Assembly: GCF_947387555.1 (NCBI RefSeq)
Contig: NZ_CANDNZ010000001.1
Location: 558,001-622,000, forward strand
Direction: 5' to 3'
DNA: 64,000 nt
Source of the DNA: Thalassomonas sp. RHCl1
GTDB lineage: Bacteria > Pseudomonadota > Gammaproteobacteria > Enterobacterales > Alteromonadaceae
Below, one piece after another: positions 27,966 to 36,508 of this stretch. Numbering within the stretch: position 1 is the stretch's first letter; each line of letters starts with the position of its first letter. The translations under genes and the position numbers were made by a program. Under the pieces are notes generated by a model. The model was not told the DNA's origin. It saw only the letters and a program-made list of their open reading frames with translations, and ran no database searches.

Positions 27966-28636
27966 ATAAGCAAAATAACATCCTTTATATCCATGGCTTT
28001 AACTCTTCTCCGTTATCGGTTAAAGCGGTGCAGACCCGGGATTATCTGGCGGCTAACCACCCTGAGGTTGGCTTTTATTGTCCGCAATTAAAGACCAACA
28101 GCCGGGGGGCGATTGACCAGCTGGAAAACCTGATGGCTGAGCATTGTGGGCGGGAAAACAGCCCTGAGCAGGAAAATAGCCTTGAGCTGGAAAAAAGCCC
28201 TGAGCAGGAAAACAGCCCCGAGCCAATTAACAGCCGCTGGTTTTTAATCGGCTCCTCGCTGGGAGGTTATTTTGCCCATTACCTGGCAGAAAAATATGCC
28301 TTGCCGGCCGTGCTTATTAATCCGGCGGTAAAACCCTATCAGCTGTTAAGGGATTATCCCAGTGAGCAAACCAACCCTTATACCGGTGAGGTTTACCAGA
28401 TAGGCACAGGGGAAATTGATGCCCTTAAATCCTTGGAATCTAACATAAGTTTAAAAAATAATTACCTGGTTATGTTACAAACCGGCGATGAAGTGTTAAA
28501 TTACCGGCAGGCGGCAGCAAAATATCAGGATTGCCACCTCCATATCCACCATGGAGGCGACCATAGTTTTGTTGGCTATCAAGATACCTTGCCTGATATT
28601 ATGCAGTTTTTTCAGTTGCCCCTGGCTGTCAGATAG
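27962..28636 (+). CDS. yqiA: YqiA-type alpha/beta hydrolase (esterase) with a repeat insertion
   Basis: 224 residues, TTG start overlapping the cpdA stop. The fold is small alpha/beta hydrolase: ILYIHGFNSSPLSVKA (about 7-22), the nucleophile elbow GSSLGGYFAHYLAEKY (about 97-112), the acid DEVLNYR (about 177) and a final HHGGDHSF carrying the catalytic His. E. coli YqiA is 193 residues; the extra length is an acidic insertion (about residues 65-89) made of the 6-residue repeat ENSPEQ. The family has esterase activity on short acyl esters. It is followed 87 bp later by parE. Confidence 0.88.
   Translation: MNKQNNILYIHGFNSSPLSVKAVQTRDYLAANHPEVGFYCPQLKTNSRGAIDQLENLMAEHCGRENSPEQENSLELEKSPEQENSPEPINSRWFLIGSSLGGYFAHYLAEKYALPAVLINPAVKPYQLLRDYPSEQTNPYTGEVYQIGTGEIDALKSLESNISLKNNYLVMLQTGDEVLNYRQAAAKYQDCHLHIHHGGDHSFVGYQDTLPDIMQFFQLPLAVR
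28154..28225 (+). repeat. 18-bp tandem repeat inside yqiA (four units)
   Basis: Four consecutive 18-bp units begin GAAAACAGCCCTGAGCAG (28154-28171) and are followed by near copies at 28172, 28190 and 28208. They encode ENSPEQ, ENSLEL, EKSPEQ and ENSPEP, and a fifth partial unit (INS) follows. Changes in copy number would keep the reading frame. Confidence 0.9.
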
Positions 28637-28723
28637 CGGCAAGATTAGCTGAAACTGTGAAATGAGCCGGCACAAAGCCGTTAGCTGCGTTAATAATCAC
28701 CTTAACTACGATTAGAAGTTTAC

Positions 28724-30610
28724 ATGAGCGAACAATATAATTCCGAATCCATTGAAGTCCTCAGCGGCTTAGATCCTGTACGCCGTCGCCCGGGCATGTA
28801 TACCGATACCACCCGGCCAAACCATCTGGCCCAGGAGGTTATTGATAACTCTGTCGATGAAGCGTTGGCGGGACATGCGCAAAATATTAGCGTGATCCTG
28901 GATAAAGATCAGTCCATTGAAGTGATCGATGACGGCCGGGGCATGCCGACAGATATCCATCCCGAAGAAGGGGTCTCCGGGGTGGAGCTGATTTTCAGTA
29001 AGTTGCATGCCGGCGGTAAATTTTCCAATAAGAACTATCAGTTCTCCGGTGGTTTGCACGGGGTGGGGATTTCCGTGGTTAATGCCTTGTCCACCCGGGT
29101 GGATGTCACGGTAAAACGCGATAGCAAAGTCTTTGAAATGGCGTTTGAGAACGGGGAAAAGGTACAGGCTCTTACCGAAACCGGCACCGTCGGTCGCCGT
29201 AATACCGGCAGCCGGGTAAAATTCTGGCCGGATGCCAACTATTTTGACTCGCCGAAGTTTTCAGCGTTGCGCCTGACGCATCTGTTAAAAGCGAAAGCCG
29301 TGTTATGTCCCGGCTTGACGATAAAGTTTCATGATAAAAATGAAGACAAGAAGTACCAGTGGTGTTACGAAGACGGCTTAAAGGACTATTTAAAAGAGTC
29401 GGTTAAAAGTTATGTCAGCCTGCCGGAAGAGCCTTTTATCGGTTCTTTTTCTTCCCAGCATGAAGCGGCGGACTGGGCGGTGACCTGGCTACCGGAAGGG
29501 GGCGAGTCTATCGGTGAAAGCTATGTTAACCTGATCCCTACTATTCAGGGGGGCACCCATGTTAACGGTTTACGCCAGGGCCTGTTGGAGTCGATGCGTG
29601 AGTTTTGTGAATTTCGTAATCTGATCCCCCGCGGCCTTAAACTGACCCCGGACGATATCTGGGATAAATGTAGCTTTATCCTGTCGATTAAAATGCAGGA
29701 TCCGCAATTTGCCGGGCAAACCAAAGAGCGGTTATCGTCAAGGCAATGTTCGGCCTTTGTTACCGGTGTGGTAAAAGATGCTTTTAGTTTATGGCTGAAC
29801 GAACACACCGAAATAGCCGAAGCACTGGCAGAGTTTTGTATCTCCAACGCCCAGCGCCGTTTGCGTGCCAGTAAAAAAGTAGTACGTAAGAAAATTACCC
29901 AGGGCCCTGCGTTGCCGGGTAAATTAACCGACTGCGGCAGTCAGGACCTTTCCAGGACCGAACTTTTCCTGGTGGAAGGGGACTCGGCCGGTGGTAGCGC
30001 CAAACAGGCCCGCGACAGGGAAACCCAGGCGATCATGCCGCTTAGGGGGAAAATATTAAATACCTGGGAAGTAGAGTCCGGACAAATCCTGGCCTCTCAG
30101 GAGGTCCATGATATTTCCGTGGCTTTGGGCATAGATCCCGATAGTGAAAACTTAGATGAACTTAGGTACGGAAAAATCTGTATTCTGGCGGATGCCGACT
30201 CCGATGGCTTACACATTGCCACCTTGTTATGTGCGCTCTTTACCCAGCATTTCTTACCTTTGGTACGGGCCGGTCATGTTTATGTGGCTATGCCGCCGCT
30301 ATACCGCATCGATGTCGGCAAAGAAGTATTTTACGCCCTGGATGAAGCGGAAAAAGACGGCGTGCTCGACCGGATAGAAGCGGAGAAAAAACGCGGCAAG
30401 GTTAACGTCCAGCGCTTTAAAGGTCTGGGGGAAATGAACCCGTTACAGCTTAGAGAAACCACCATGGATCCCAATACCCGCCGCCTGGTGCAGTTAACGG
30501 TAGATGAACATTCGGAAACCATGGAAGTGATGGATATGTTGTTGTCGAAAAAACGTTCCGGCGACCGTAAGGAATGGCTGCAAACCAAAGGGGATATGGC
30601 CCAGGTTTAG
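28724..30610 (+). CDS. parE: DNA topoisomerase IV subunit B
   Basis: 628 residues, normal for ParE. The GHKL ATPase domain shows EVIDNSVDEALAG (about 40-52), DDGRGMP (about 67) and GGLHGVGISVVNALS (about 108). The TOPRIM region shows EGDSAGGSAKQARDR (about 416-430), PLRGKILN and DADSDGLHI (about 491). It is the ATPase subunit of the enzyme that decatenates daughter chromosomes. It is the last gene of the nudF operon, with the terminator at 30666-30705. The partner parC is in this window at 38004. Confidence 0.97.
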   Translation: MSEQYNSESIEVLSGLDPVRRRPGMYTDTTRPNHLAQEVIDNSVDEALAGHAQNISVILDKDQSIEVIDDGRGMPTDIHPEEGVSGVELIFSKLHAGGKFSNKNYQFSGGLHGVGISVVNALSTRVDVTVKRDSKVFEMAFENGEKVQALTETGTVGRRNTGSRVKFWPDANYFDSPKFSALRLTHLLKAKAVLCPGLTIKFHDKNEDKKYQWCYEDGLKDYLKESVKSYVSLPEEPFIGSFSSQHEAADWAVTWLPEGGESIGESYVNLIPTIQGGTHVNGLRQGLLESMREFCEFRNLIPRGLKLTPDDIWDKCSFILSIKMQDPQFAGQTKERLSSRQCSAFVTGVVKDAFSLWLNEHTEIAEALAEFCISNAQRRLRASKKVVRKKITQGPALPGKLTDCGSQDLSRTELFLVEGDSAGGSAKQARDRETQAIMPLRGKILNTWEVESGQILASQEVHDISVALGIDPDSENLDELRYGKICILADADSDGLHIATLLCALFTQHFLPLVRAGHVYVAMPPLYRIDVGKEVFYALDEAEKDGVLDRIEAEKKRGKVNVQRFKGLGEMNPLQLRETTMDPNTRRLVQLTVDEHSETMEVMDMLLSKKRSGDRKEWLQTKGDMAQV

Positions 30611-30665
30611 TATCGACCTGTTTGTTAAGGGGAAACTTCCCTTAGCTATATTGCTTGTCAGAAAT

Positions 30666-30705
30666 TAACGGGTGAGTATTACTTGCTCGCCCGTTACTTT
30701 TAATT
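30666..30705 (+). terminator. Intrinsic terminator after parE
   Basis: TAACGGGTGAG (30666-30676) and CTCGCCCGTTA (30686-30696) form an 11-bp stem with one G-T pair and a 9-nt loop, followed by CTTTTAATTTG. Confidence 0.78.
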
Positions 30706-30712
30706 TGTTAAT

Positions 30713-31162
30713 TTATCCTTCCTTTACAAAAATCCTGTCTTGACCTTTAAATTCGGGTGTCTGCACCGAAAATACCTTCATTGGCTGCTTTGATGTAACC
30801 TCAACGGCATGCACTGTACCTTGGGGGATACGGATATAATCACCTTTTTTCACGCGTTTTTTACTGTCACCCAAGCGCATCAGTCCTTCTCCCTCCAGGA
30901 TATAAACGATTTCGGTATGCTCGGCATGGTAATGGGCGGCGACTTTCTTTTTTACGAAAATCAGGTATTCGGAAGCATGCTTATCGCTGCCAAGCGCCAT
31001 CAAGTGAACGTTGTCAAAATCAGCCGGGGGAGCTATCTCCTCCAGACTGGCTATATTGCCCTGGTCTTGAGCAGCATTCCCGGCGCAAGCACTAACAGAT
31101 AACAATAATACAGGGAAAAACAGGGCTTGAAGCTTAGTGGCTTTTTGTATGACGCTTAACAT
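30713..31162 (-). CDS. Cupin-domain lipoprotein
   Basis: 149 residues. The N-terminal signal peptide ends in LSVSAC|AG (Cys about residue 26), a lipobox-like site. A single cupin barrel follows, with the metal-ligand pattern AAHYHAEHTEIVYILEGEG (H-x-H-x4-E; about 75-93) and PQGTVHAVEV (about 114). The substrate is unknown. It is divergent from the arsR gene and shares its promoter region, so it may belong to the same regulon, but cupin proteins are too diverse to assign an arsenic role. Confidence 0.7.
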   Translation of the reverse strand: MLSVIQKATKLQALFFPVLLLSVSACAGNAAQDQGNIASLEEIAPPADFDNVHLMALGSDKHASEYLIFVKKKVAAHYHAEHTEIVYILEGEGLMRLGDSKKRVKKGDYIRIPQGTVHAVEVTSKQPMKVFSVQTPEFKGQDRIFVKEG

Positions 31163-31238
31163 ATGGGGTCCATCATTTGATTGTTATTCATTCCTGAAAA
31201 ATACTCTAAAGACTAAATTAGCGCTTGTAAATAAAATG

Positions 31239-31280
31239 AACACATATGATAATCCGTATATATGATTTTCCATATGTGTT
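31239..31280. promoter_or_regulatory. Candidate ArsR operator in the cupin/arsR divergent promoter region
   Basis: AACACATATG (31239-31248) and CATATGTGTT (31271-31280) are a perfect 10-bp inverted repeat 22 bp apart. Between them lie ATATGATAATCC and ATATGATTTTCC, an internal direct repeat. ArsR-family repressors bind AT-rich dyads of this kind just upstream of their own gene. Confidence 0.55.
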
Positions 31281-31320
31281 TGCTTAGACCTATCTGGAAA
31301 AAGTGATATCAGGTAATTGC

Positions 31321-31668
31321 ATGCAAAGTTTACAATTTTTTAAAGCCCTGGCGGATGATACCCGGCTACAGCTGATCTTACTCATTTTTGCCGAGCAGGA
31401 ATTATGTGTCTGTGAGCTGACCCAGGCGCTGGATTTATCCCAGCCGAAAATTTCCCGTCATATCGCCATTTTACGGGAGCAAGGGTTATTAGCAGACCGG
31501 CGGGCGGGTAAATGGGTGTTTTATAGCTTGTCAGCCAAATTGGCAAGCTGGCAGCTAACGGCTATCTCAGATTGCTTTGAAAATTCTCAGCACTATTTAG
31601 CGCCAAGCCGGCAACGGCTATTGGAGATGGGCAACCGCCCCGACAGACAAGTGCTGTGCTGTCCTTGA
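31321..31668 (+). CDS. arsR: ArsR family arsenic-responsive repressor
   Basis: 115 residues from the ATG at 31321 (AGG seven bases upstream; a GTG at 31303 is less likely). It is a winged-helix protein with the classic As(III)-binding loop ELCVCEL (Cys 29 and 31). The recognition helix is LDLSQPKISRHIAILREQGLL, cited here as LSQPKISRHIAIL and EQGLL. The C-terminus ends with a vicinal Cys pair (VLCCP). Arsenite binding should release it from DNA. It heads arsR-gapdh-arsJ-VOC. Confidence 0.9.
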   Translation: MQSLQFFKALADDTRLQLILLIFAEQELCVCELTQALDLSQPKISRHIAILREQGLLADRRAGKWVFYSLSAKLASWQLTAISDCFENSQHYLAPSRQRLLEMGNRPDRQVLCCP

Positions 31669-31748
31669 GCTGATGTTGGAAAATGGCTAAGGGCAAGAAA
31701 GCAATCGCAAATTAACTAACAAAATTATTCATTTAAAAGGTAACGGTA

Positions 31749-32753
31749 ATGACAGTAAAAGTTGGCATTAATGGTTTCGGCCGCATGGGACGGCTGGTAT
31801 TAAGGGCGGCCTGGTCTTGGCCTGAAATTGAATTTGTCCATATCAATGATCCGGCAGGTGATGCCGCCACTTTGGCGCATTTGCTCAATTTTGATTCCGT
31901 GCACGGCAAGTGGCAATACGCCGCTTCGGGCCAGGAAGAGCAGATCTCAATTGATGACAGGCAGCTCACCACCAGCCGCAATACCAGTATTAATGATACC
32001 GACTGGTCCGGGTGTGATATTGTTATTGAAGCCTCGGGGAAAATGAAAACCAAGGCCAAGTTGCAGGCTTATCTTGAGCAGGGCGTGAAAAAGGTACTGG
32101 TGACGGCGCCGGTAAAAGAAGAAGGGGTGTTAAACCTGGTAATGGGCGTTAATGATGATTTATATGATGCTAATGTCCATGATCTAGTCACTGCTGCTTC
32201 CTGTACCACTAACTGCCTGGCTCCGGTGGTGAAAGTCTTGCAGGATAACATCGGTATTAAACACGGCAGCATGACCACGATTCACGATATTACCAATACC
32301 CAAACCATACTGGACGCCCCCCACAAAGATCTGCGCCGGGCCCGTGCCTGCGGCCAGAGTTTAATTCCTACCACCACAGGTTCGGCAACGGCCATTACCC
32401 ATATTTTCCCCGAGCTTAAGGGCAAGTTAAACGGTCATGCCATCCGGGTACCTTTGGCGAATGCCTCTATTACCGATTGTGTGTTTGAGTTAACGCGTGA
32501 TGTCACCGAAGATGAAATTAATGCCCTGATGGCTGATGCCGCCAAAGGTGAGCTTAAAGGTATTTTAGGTTATGAAGAACGGCCGCTGGTGAGTGTCGAT
32601 TATAAGACAGATCCGAGATCTGCTATTGTCGATGCCTTATCTACTATGGTGGTGAATAACAGCCAACTGAAAATGTATCTCTGGTACGACAATGAATGGG
32701 GTTATGCCAACCGCAGCGCAGAATTAATGCGCAAGCTGGCATTGTCTCTTTAA
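31749..32753 (+). CDS. gapdh: ArsJ-associated glyceraldehyde-3-phosphate dehydrogenase
   Basis: 334 residues. The N-terminal NAD-binding motif is [19 protein letters not shown], and the catalytic Cys lies in [12 protein letters not shown] (about 152). C-terminal segments [15 protein letters not shown] and the [10 protein letters not shown] loop are typical of GAPDH. In arsJ operons this enzyme forms 1-arseno-3-phosphoglycerate from arsenate and glyceraldehyde 3-phosphate, which ArsJ exports. The position between arsR and arsJ, rather than in a glycolytic cluster, supports that specialised role. Confidence 0.9.
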   Translation: MTVKVGINGFGRMGRLVLRAAWSWPEIEFVHINDPAGDAATLAHLLNFDSVHGKWQYAASGQEEQISIDDRQLTTSRNTSINDTDWSGCDIVIEASGKMKTKAKLQAYLEQGVKKVLVTAPVKEEGVLNLVMGVNDDLYDANVHDLVTAASCTTNCLAPVVKVLQDNIGIKHGSMTTIHDITNTQTILDAPHKDLRRARACGQSLIPTTTGSATAITHIFPELKGKLNGHAIRVPLANASITDCVFELTRDVTEDEINALMADAAKGELKGILGYEERPLVSVDYKTDPRSAIVDALSTMVVNNSQLKMYLWYDNEWGYANRSAELMRKLALSL

Positions 32754-32808
32754 AAGCCAAGGGCAGCTTTGCTGCCTTTCCTAAGGGGATCTTGGAGATA
32801 AATAATAG

Positions 32809-34035
32809 ATGTGGTCAAAAATTTCTAGCTTGCCACCGGCAGTAAAACAGTACCTGGTTATCACGGGCAACTATTGGGGTTTTACCCTGACCGACGGCGC
32901 TTTGCGTATGCTGGTGGTGTTGTATTTCCACCAGCTCGGTTATGCGCCGCTGGCCATCGCCATGCTGTTTTTATTTTATGAGTTTTTTGGCGTGGTTACC
33001 AACCTGGTCGGCGGCTGGCTCGGGGCGCGGATTGGTTTGAATAAAACCATGAATATCGGCCTGGTGATGCAGGTCTGTGCTTTGCTGATGTTAACCGTGC
33101 CGGTGGAGTATTTATCGGTTTTTTGGGTGATGCTGGCGCAGGCGATATCGGGTATCGCCAAAGATCTCAATAAAATGAGTGCGAAAAGCGGCGTTAAAAC
33201 CTTGATCCCCGAAGATATGTCTGGGAAATTGTTCCGCTGGGTGGCGCTGTTAACCGGCTCTAAAAATGCCTTAAAAGGCCTGGGATTTTTTCTCGGCGGT
33301 TTGCTCCTGGCGCTGCTTGGTTTCCGTGGTGCCTTATTGCTGATGGCACTGATGTTATCCCTGGTGGCCATTTTCAGTATCCGGGTATTAACCGGGGAAA
33401 TCGGTAAAGCCAAGAATAAACCTAAATTTCGGCAGATTTTTTCCAAGAGTGCTGCGCTTAACTATTTATCGGCCGCTAGGTTGTGCCTGTTTGCCGCCCG
33501 GGATGTCTGGTTTGTGGTGGCCTTGCCGGTTTACCTGGTGAGCCAGTTAGGCTGGCAGCATGGATATGTCGGCACTTTTATGGCGGTGTGGGTTATCGCC
33601 TATGGCCTGGTACAGGTATATACTCCGAAAATTACCGGTAGCAGTAAGGGGAAGCCGGTGGCGGCGAAGCTGGTTTCTTTCTGGGGCCTGGTATTGGCCG
33701 CCGTTACCGCGTTGCTGGTGGTCGCCTTATATTTCCAGCAAGTTCCCCAAGATACCGGTGTGGTGCTGGTAACGGGTTTGATTGTTTTCGGCCTGGTTTT
33801 TGCCGTCAATTCCTCCCTGCACAGTTACCTAATCCTGGCATTGTCGAATCAGGATGAAGTCTCTATGGATGTCGGCTTTTATTATATGGCCAATGCCCTG
33901 GGGCGTTTGCTGGGCACTGTGCTGTCCGGTTATTTATTTCAGGCTTATGGCCTGGTGGTATGTTTAGTTGCCGCAAGCATTTTAGCCTTGCTGGCGGCAT
34001 TATTTATTCGCAAAGTTAACCCGCATAAAAGTTAA
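32809..34035 (+). CDS. arsJ: Organoarsenical efflux transporter ArsJ (MFS)
   Basis: 408 residues, about 12 membrane helices, major facilitator fold. The N-terminal NYWGFTLTDGALRMLVVLYF and the GIAKDLNKMSAKSGVKTLIP loop are characteristic of ArsJ. It exports 1-arseno-3-phosphoglycerate across the inner membrane, where it falls apart to release arsenate outside. It lies 55 bp after gapdh; the gap holds a small GGCAGC/GCTGCC hairpin that may tune expression. With arsR and gapdh it forms a complete arsenate-resistance route without ArsC. Confidence 0.92.
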   Translation: MWSKISSLPPAVKQYLVITGNYWGFTLTDGALRMLVVLYFHQLGYAPLAIAMLFLFYEFFGVVTNLVGGWLGARIGLNKTMNIGLVMQVCALLMLTVPVEYLSVFWVMLAQAISGIAKDLNKMSAKSGVKTLIPEDMSGKLFRWVALLTGSKNALKGLGFFLGGLLLALLGFRGALLLMALMLSLVAIFSIRVLTGEIGKAKNKPKFRQIFSKSAALNYLSAARLCLFAARDVWFVVALPVYLVSQLGWQHGYVGTFMAVWVIAYGLVQVYTPKITGSSKGKPVAAKLVSFWGLVLAAVTALLVVALYFQQVPQDTGVVLVTGLIVFGLVFAVNSSLHSYLILALSNQDEVSMDVGFYYMANALGRLLGTVLSGYLFQAYGLVVCLVAASILALLAALFIRKVNPHKS

Positions 34036-34058
34036 GCCGGGTAAAAGGAAAGCAAACA

Positions 34059-34484
34059 ATGAAAGCGAACCATGAACGCACGATTTGCCATGCCTCAATA
34101 GGTACCAATGATCTTAGCCGGGCAAAAGCCTTTTACTGCCCGGTATTAAAAACCTTGGGCATAGAGCTGGTGTCTGAGTATGAGCATGCACTGGCTTTTG
34201 GTAAGGGCTATCCCGAGTTCTGGGTACAGATCCCTTTTGATAAAAAGGCGATGACGGTCGGTAACGGTACCCACTTTGGTTTTATGGCCAAGAGTAAATT
34301 ACAGGTTGATAACTTTTATCAGCAGGCGCTTTTATCCGGCGCTGTATGTAACGGTAAACCCGGGCCAAGACCCGACTATGGCGAACCTTATTATGGCTGT
34401 TTTGTTATCGATCCCGAAGGCCATAAAATCGAAGCCAGTTTTTGGGATTTTGAACTGACACGAAAAAGTCAAGATCAGAAATAA
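34059..34484 (+). CDS. VOC family (glyoxalase-fold) protein
   Basis: 141 residues. One glyoxalase/bleomycin-resistance fold shows the usual start CHASIGTNDLSRAKAFYCPV, an internal HFGFMAKSK strand, and the end YYGCFVIDPEGHKIEASFWD with a Glu/His metal-ligand pattern. Substrate unknown. It starts 23 bp after arsJ, so it is probably co-transcribed with the arsenic genes. Some VOC proteins act on arsenicals (ArsI), but the Cys pair typical of ArsI is not evident here. Confidence 0.75.
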   Translation: MKANHERTICHASIGTNDLSRAKAFYCPVLKTLGIELVSEYEHALAFGKGYPEFWVQIPFDKKAMTVGNGTHFGFMAKSKLQVDNFYQQALLSGAVCNGKPGPRPDYGEPYYGCFVIDPEGHKIEASFWDFELTRKSQDQK

Positions 34485-34585
34485 GACATTATTTTTTATT
34501 ATCGGAAAAATTATCATTGTCGGTGGCTGATTTTCATTTTATAGTGAGCTAGTTTTATTAAGAATTTTCGGTGTTTCTAGCTTAA

Positions 34586-36508
34586 ATGGGATGTTGGCAT
34601 TTGTTCAAACGGTGTAATACATTAACGTTATGTTTCAAATGCTTATATTTATATCTGTTTTTGTTAATATCTTGTGATGTTGCGGCTTTTCAAAGCGCAC
34701 TCAGCCTGAATTTTTCCCTGGTGGTGGAGCAGGTTGAAACCCTGGAAAAAGACACCCCTGCCCAGGCGCTGGAAAGGTTAAACAGTGTCGAAGATCAGCT
34801 CTCCAAACTCAGCCTCAATGAAAGGGTAAAATTCTATACCTTACAGTCGTCCCTGTATGCCAATTTGGCGGAATTTCAGCTGAGCCTGAATGCCGCCACT
34901 AAAGGTTTAAAGCTCTCCTCCCAGCTAAGCAGTCCGAGTATTCATATCGCCGAGTTATCCTACAGCAAAGGTTTTGCCACCGAGAGCCTGGGCAACCTGG
35001 AACTTGCCCTGCAGGACTATAAAAATGGCCTGGAAGTAGCGCGCTCCCTCGATGATAAAAACATGATCGCCGAAGGCCTGGCAAACCTGGGGGCCATCTA
35101 TTATTTAACCGAGCGTTATGATCTCTCTATTGTGGTGTTAAACGATGCCCTGATGATAGCCAATAAGCTTGGCAATGAAGAATTGCAGGGGGGGATTAAT
35201 TCCGAGCTGGGCAACCTGTATTCCACTATTGGCCAGAATGATAAATCCATGCAGTTTTTACAGCGCTCCTACCAGCATTATAAGAACTCATCGCTCACCT
35301 TTTCTGCGGTCTGGGTGTTATCCAATATCGCCACCTCCCATTACAATAATGAAGAATATGCCAGCGCCATTCGTATCTATAACAAGGTGATTGCCGAAGC
35401 CGGGGATGTTGTCAATGATCCGTTTTTTTATGGTGTTTATATCGGTTTAGCCTTGTCATACATTTATAAAGAAGAGAAAGAGCCGGAGGTAGCCTACCGC
35501 TACTTTAAGATGGCAGAGCAGTATGTCGACTATAACGGCAATAAAGATATGCCGGTGACCTACCTGCTCGATAAGGCGATTATATTTAAAAACCTGCAAC
35601 GTTATGATGAAGCGCTTGAGTCGATTTTTACCGCCGAGAAACTGATGTCGGAACAGGAGCAGCCCAAGGACAACAACTATTATCTGATGATCCGGTTAAA
35701 GGCAGATATTTATTATGTGCTCGGGCAATATGAAAAAGCCTATCGTTTTAAATCCGAATCGGTTGATTACCGGGTTGAAAAGCTTAATGCCGCCGATATT
35801 GAAGCGGTTGAAGAATTACGTTTGCGTTATGAAAGCAAACAGGCGGATTTGCATAAAAAAATTCTTGAGCAAAAACGCTCCCTGAATAATGCCGAGTTAG
35901 CCGAAGCCAATAAACAGGCAAAAGCACAGCAGTTTTATTTGATGATGAGTGGTGTGGTTGCCCTGATTTTTGTCTGGTTGTTATCAACTTTAGTGCGCGG
36001 ACAGAAAAAGCTGCGCCGGGTGACCCATCTCGATGACCTGACCGGTTTGGTGAACCGTCACCGGTTATTGAAGCAGGGGCAACGTTATTTTTCCCGGGCA
36101 AAACAGCAGCATTCGCCCCTGGTTGCCCTGATGATAGACATAGATAATTTTAAAGAAATCAATGATCAGTTAGGTCACCAGATTGGCGATGAAATTTTAA
36201 AGAAAATCGCCATGTTGGGGAAAAAGTTACTGAAACGCATCGATATTTTTGGCCGCTTTAGCGCGGAAGAGTTTATTATTTTCTTACCGGAAAGCGATAA
36301 AAAACAAGCCATGGATATTGCGGTGGAATTAAAGGAAAAAATTGAACGTTACCAGTGGCAACTCTCTTCTGAGGATAATGTTTCTATCAGCATAGGTTTT
36401 GCCAGCTTTGATGAAAAGCAGCATTTGGATCTGGAATCCTTGATCAAGAATGCGGAGAAAATGCTTTACCGGGCAAAAAACCAGGGGGGTAACTGTATAT
36501 GTGGCTAA
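34586..36508 (+). CDS. TPR protein with degenerate GGDEF domain
   Basis: 640 residues. It has an N-terminal hydrophobic signal/anchor (about 14-32), then about seven tetratricopeptide repeats (about 50-400, for example ALQDYKNGLEVARSL, AIRIYNKVIAEA), a short coiled coil, a membrane helix (about 450-468, YLMMSGVVALIFVWLLSTLV) and a C-terminal GGDEF domain (about 480-640). The signature reads SAEEF instead of GG(D/E)EF, and the inhibitory-site Arg is Lys (KRID). The domain is therefore probably inactive as a diguanylate cyclase and may act as a receptor or as a partner of the next gene. Its end overlaps that gene by 10 bases. Confidence 0.8.
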   Translation: MGCWHLFKRCNTLTLCFKCLYLYLFLLISCDVAAFQSALSLNFSLVVEQVETLEKDTPAQALERLNSVEDQLSKLSLNERVKFYTLQSSLYANLAEFQLSLNAATKGLKLSSQLSSPSIHIAELSYSKGFATESLGNLELALQDYKNGLEVARSLDDKNMIAEGLANLGAIYYLTERYDLSIVVLNDALMIANKLGNEELQGGINSELGNLYSTIGQNDKSMQFLQRSYQHYKNSSLTFSAVWVLSNIATSHYNNEEYASAIRIYNKVIAEAGDVVNDPFFYGVYIGLALSYIYKEEKEPEVAYRYFKMAEQYVDYNGNKDMPVTYLLDKAIIFKNLQRYDEALESIFTAEKLMSEQEQPKDNNYYLMIRLKADIYYVLGQYEKAYRFKSESVDYRVEKLNAADIEAVEELRLRYESKQADLHKKILEQKRSLNNAELAEANKQAKAQQFYLMMSGVVALIFVWLLSTLVRGQKKLRRVTHLDDLTGLVNRHRLLKQGQRYFSRAKQQHSPLVALMIDIDNFKEINDQLGHQIGDEILKKIAMLGKKLLKRIDIFGRFSAEEFIIFLPESDKKQAMDIAVELKEKIERYQWQLSSEDNVSISIGFASFDEKQHLDLESLIKNAEKMLYRAKNQGGNCICG

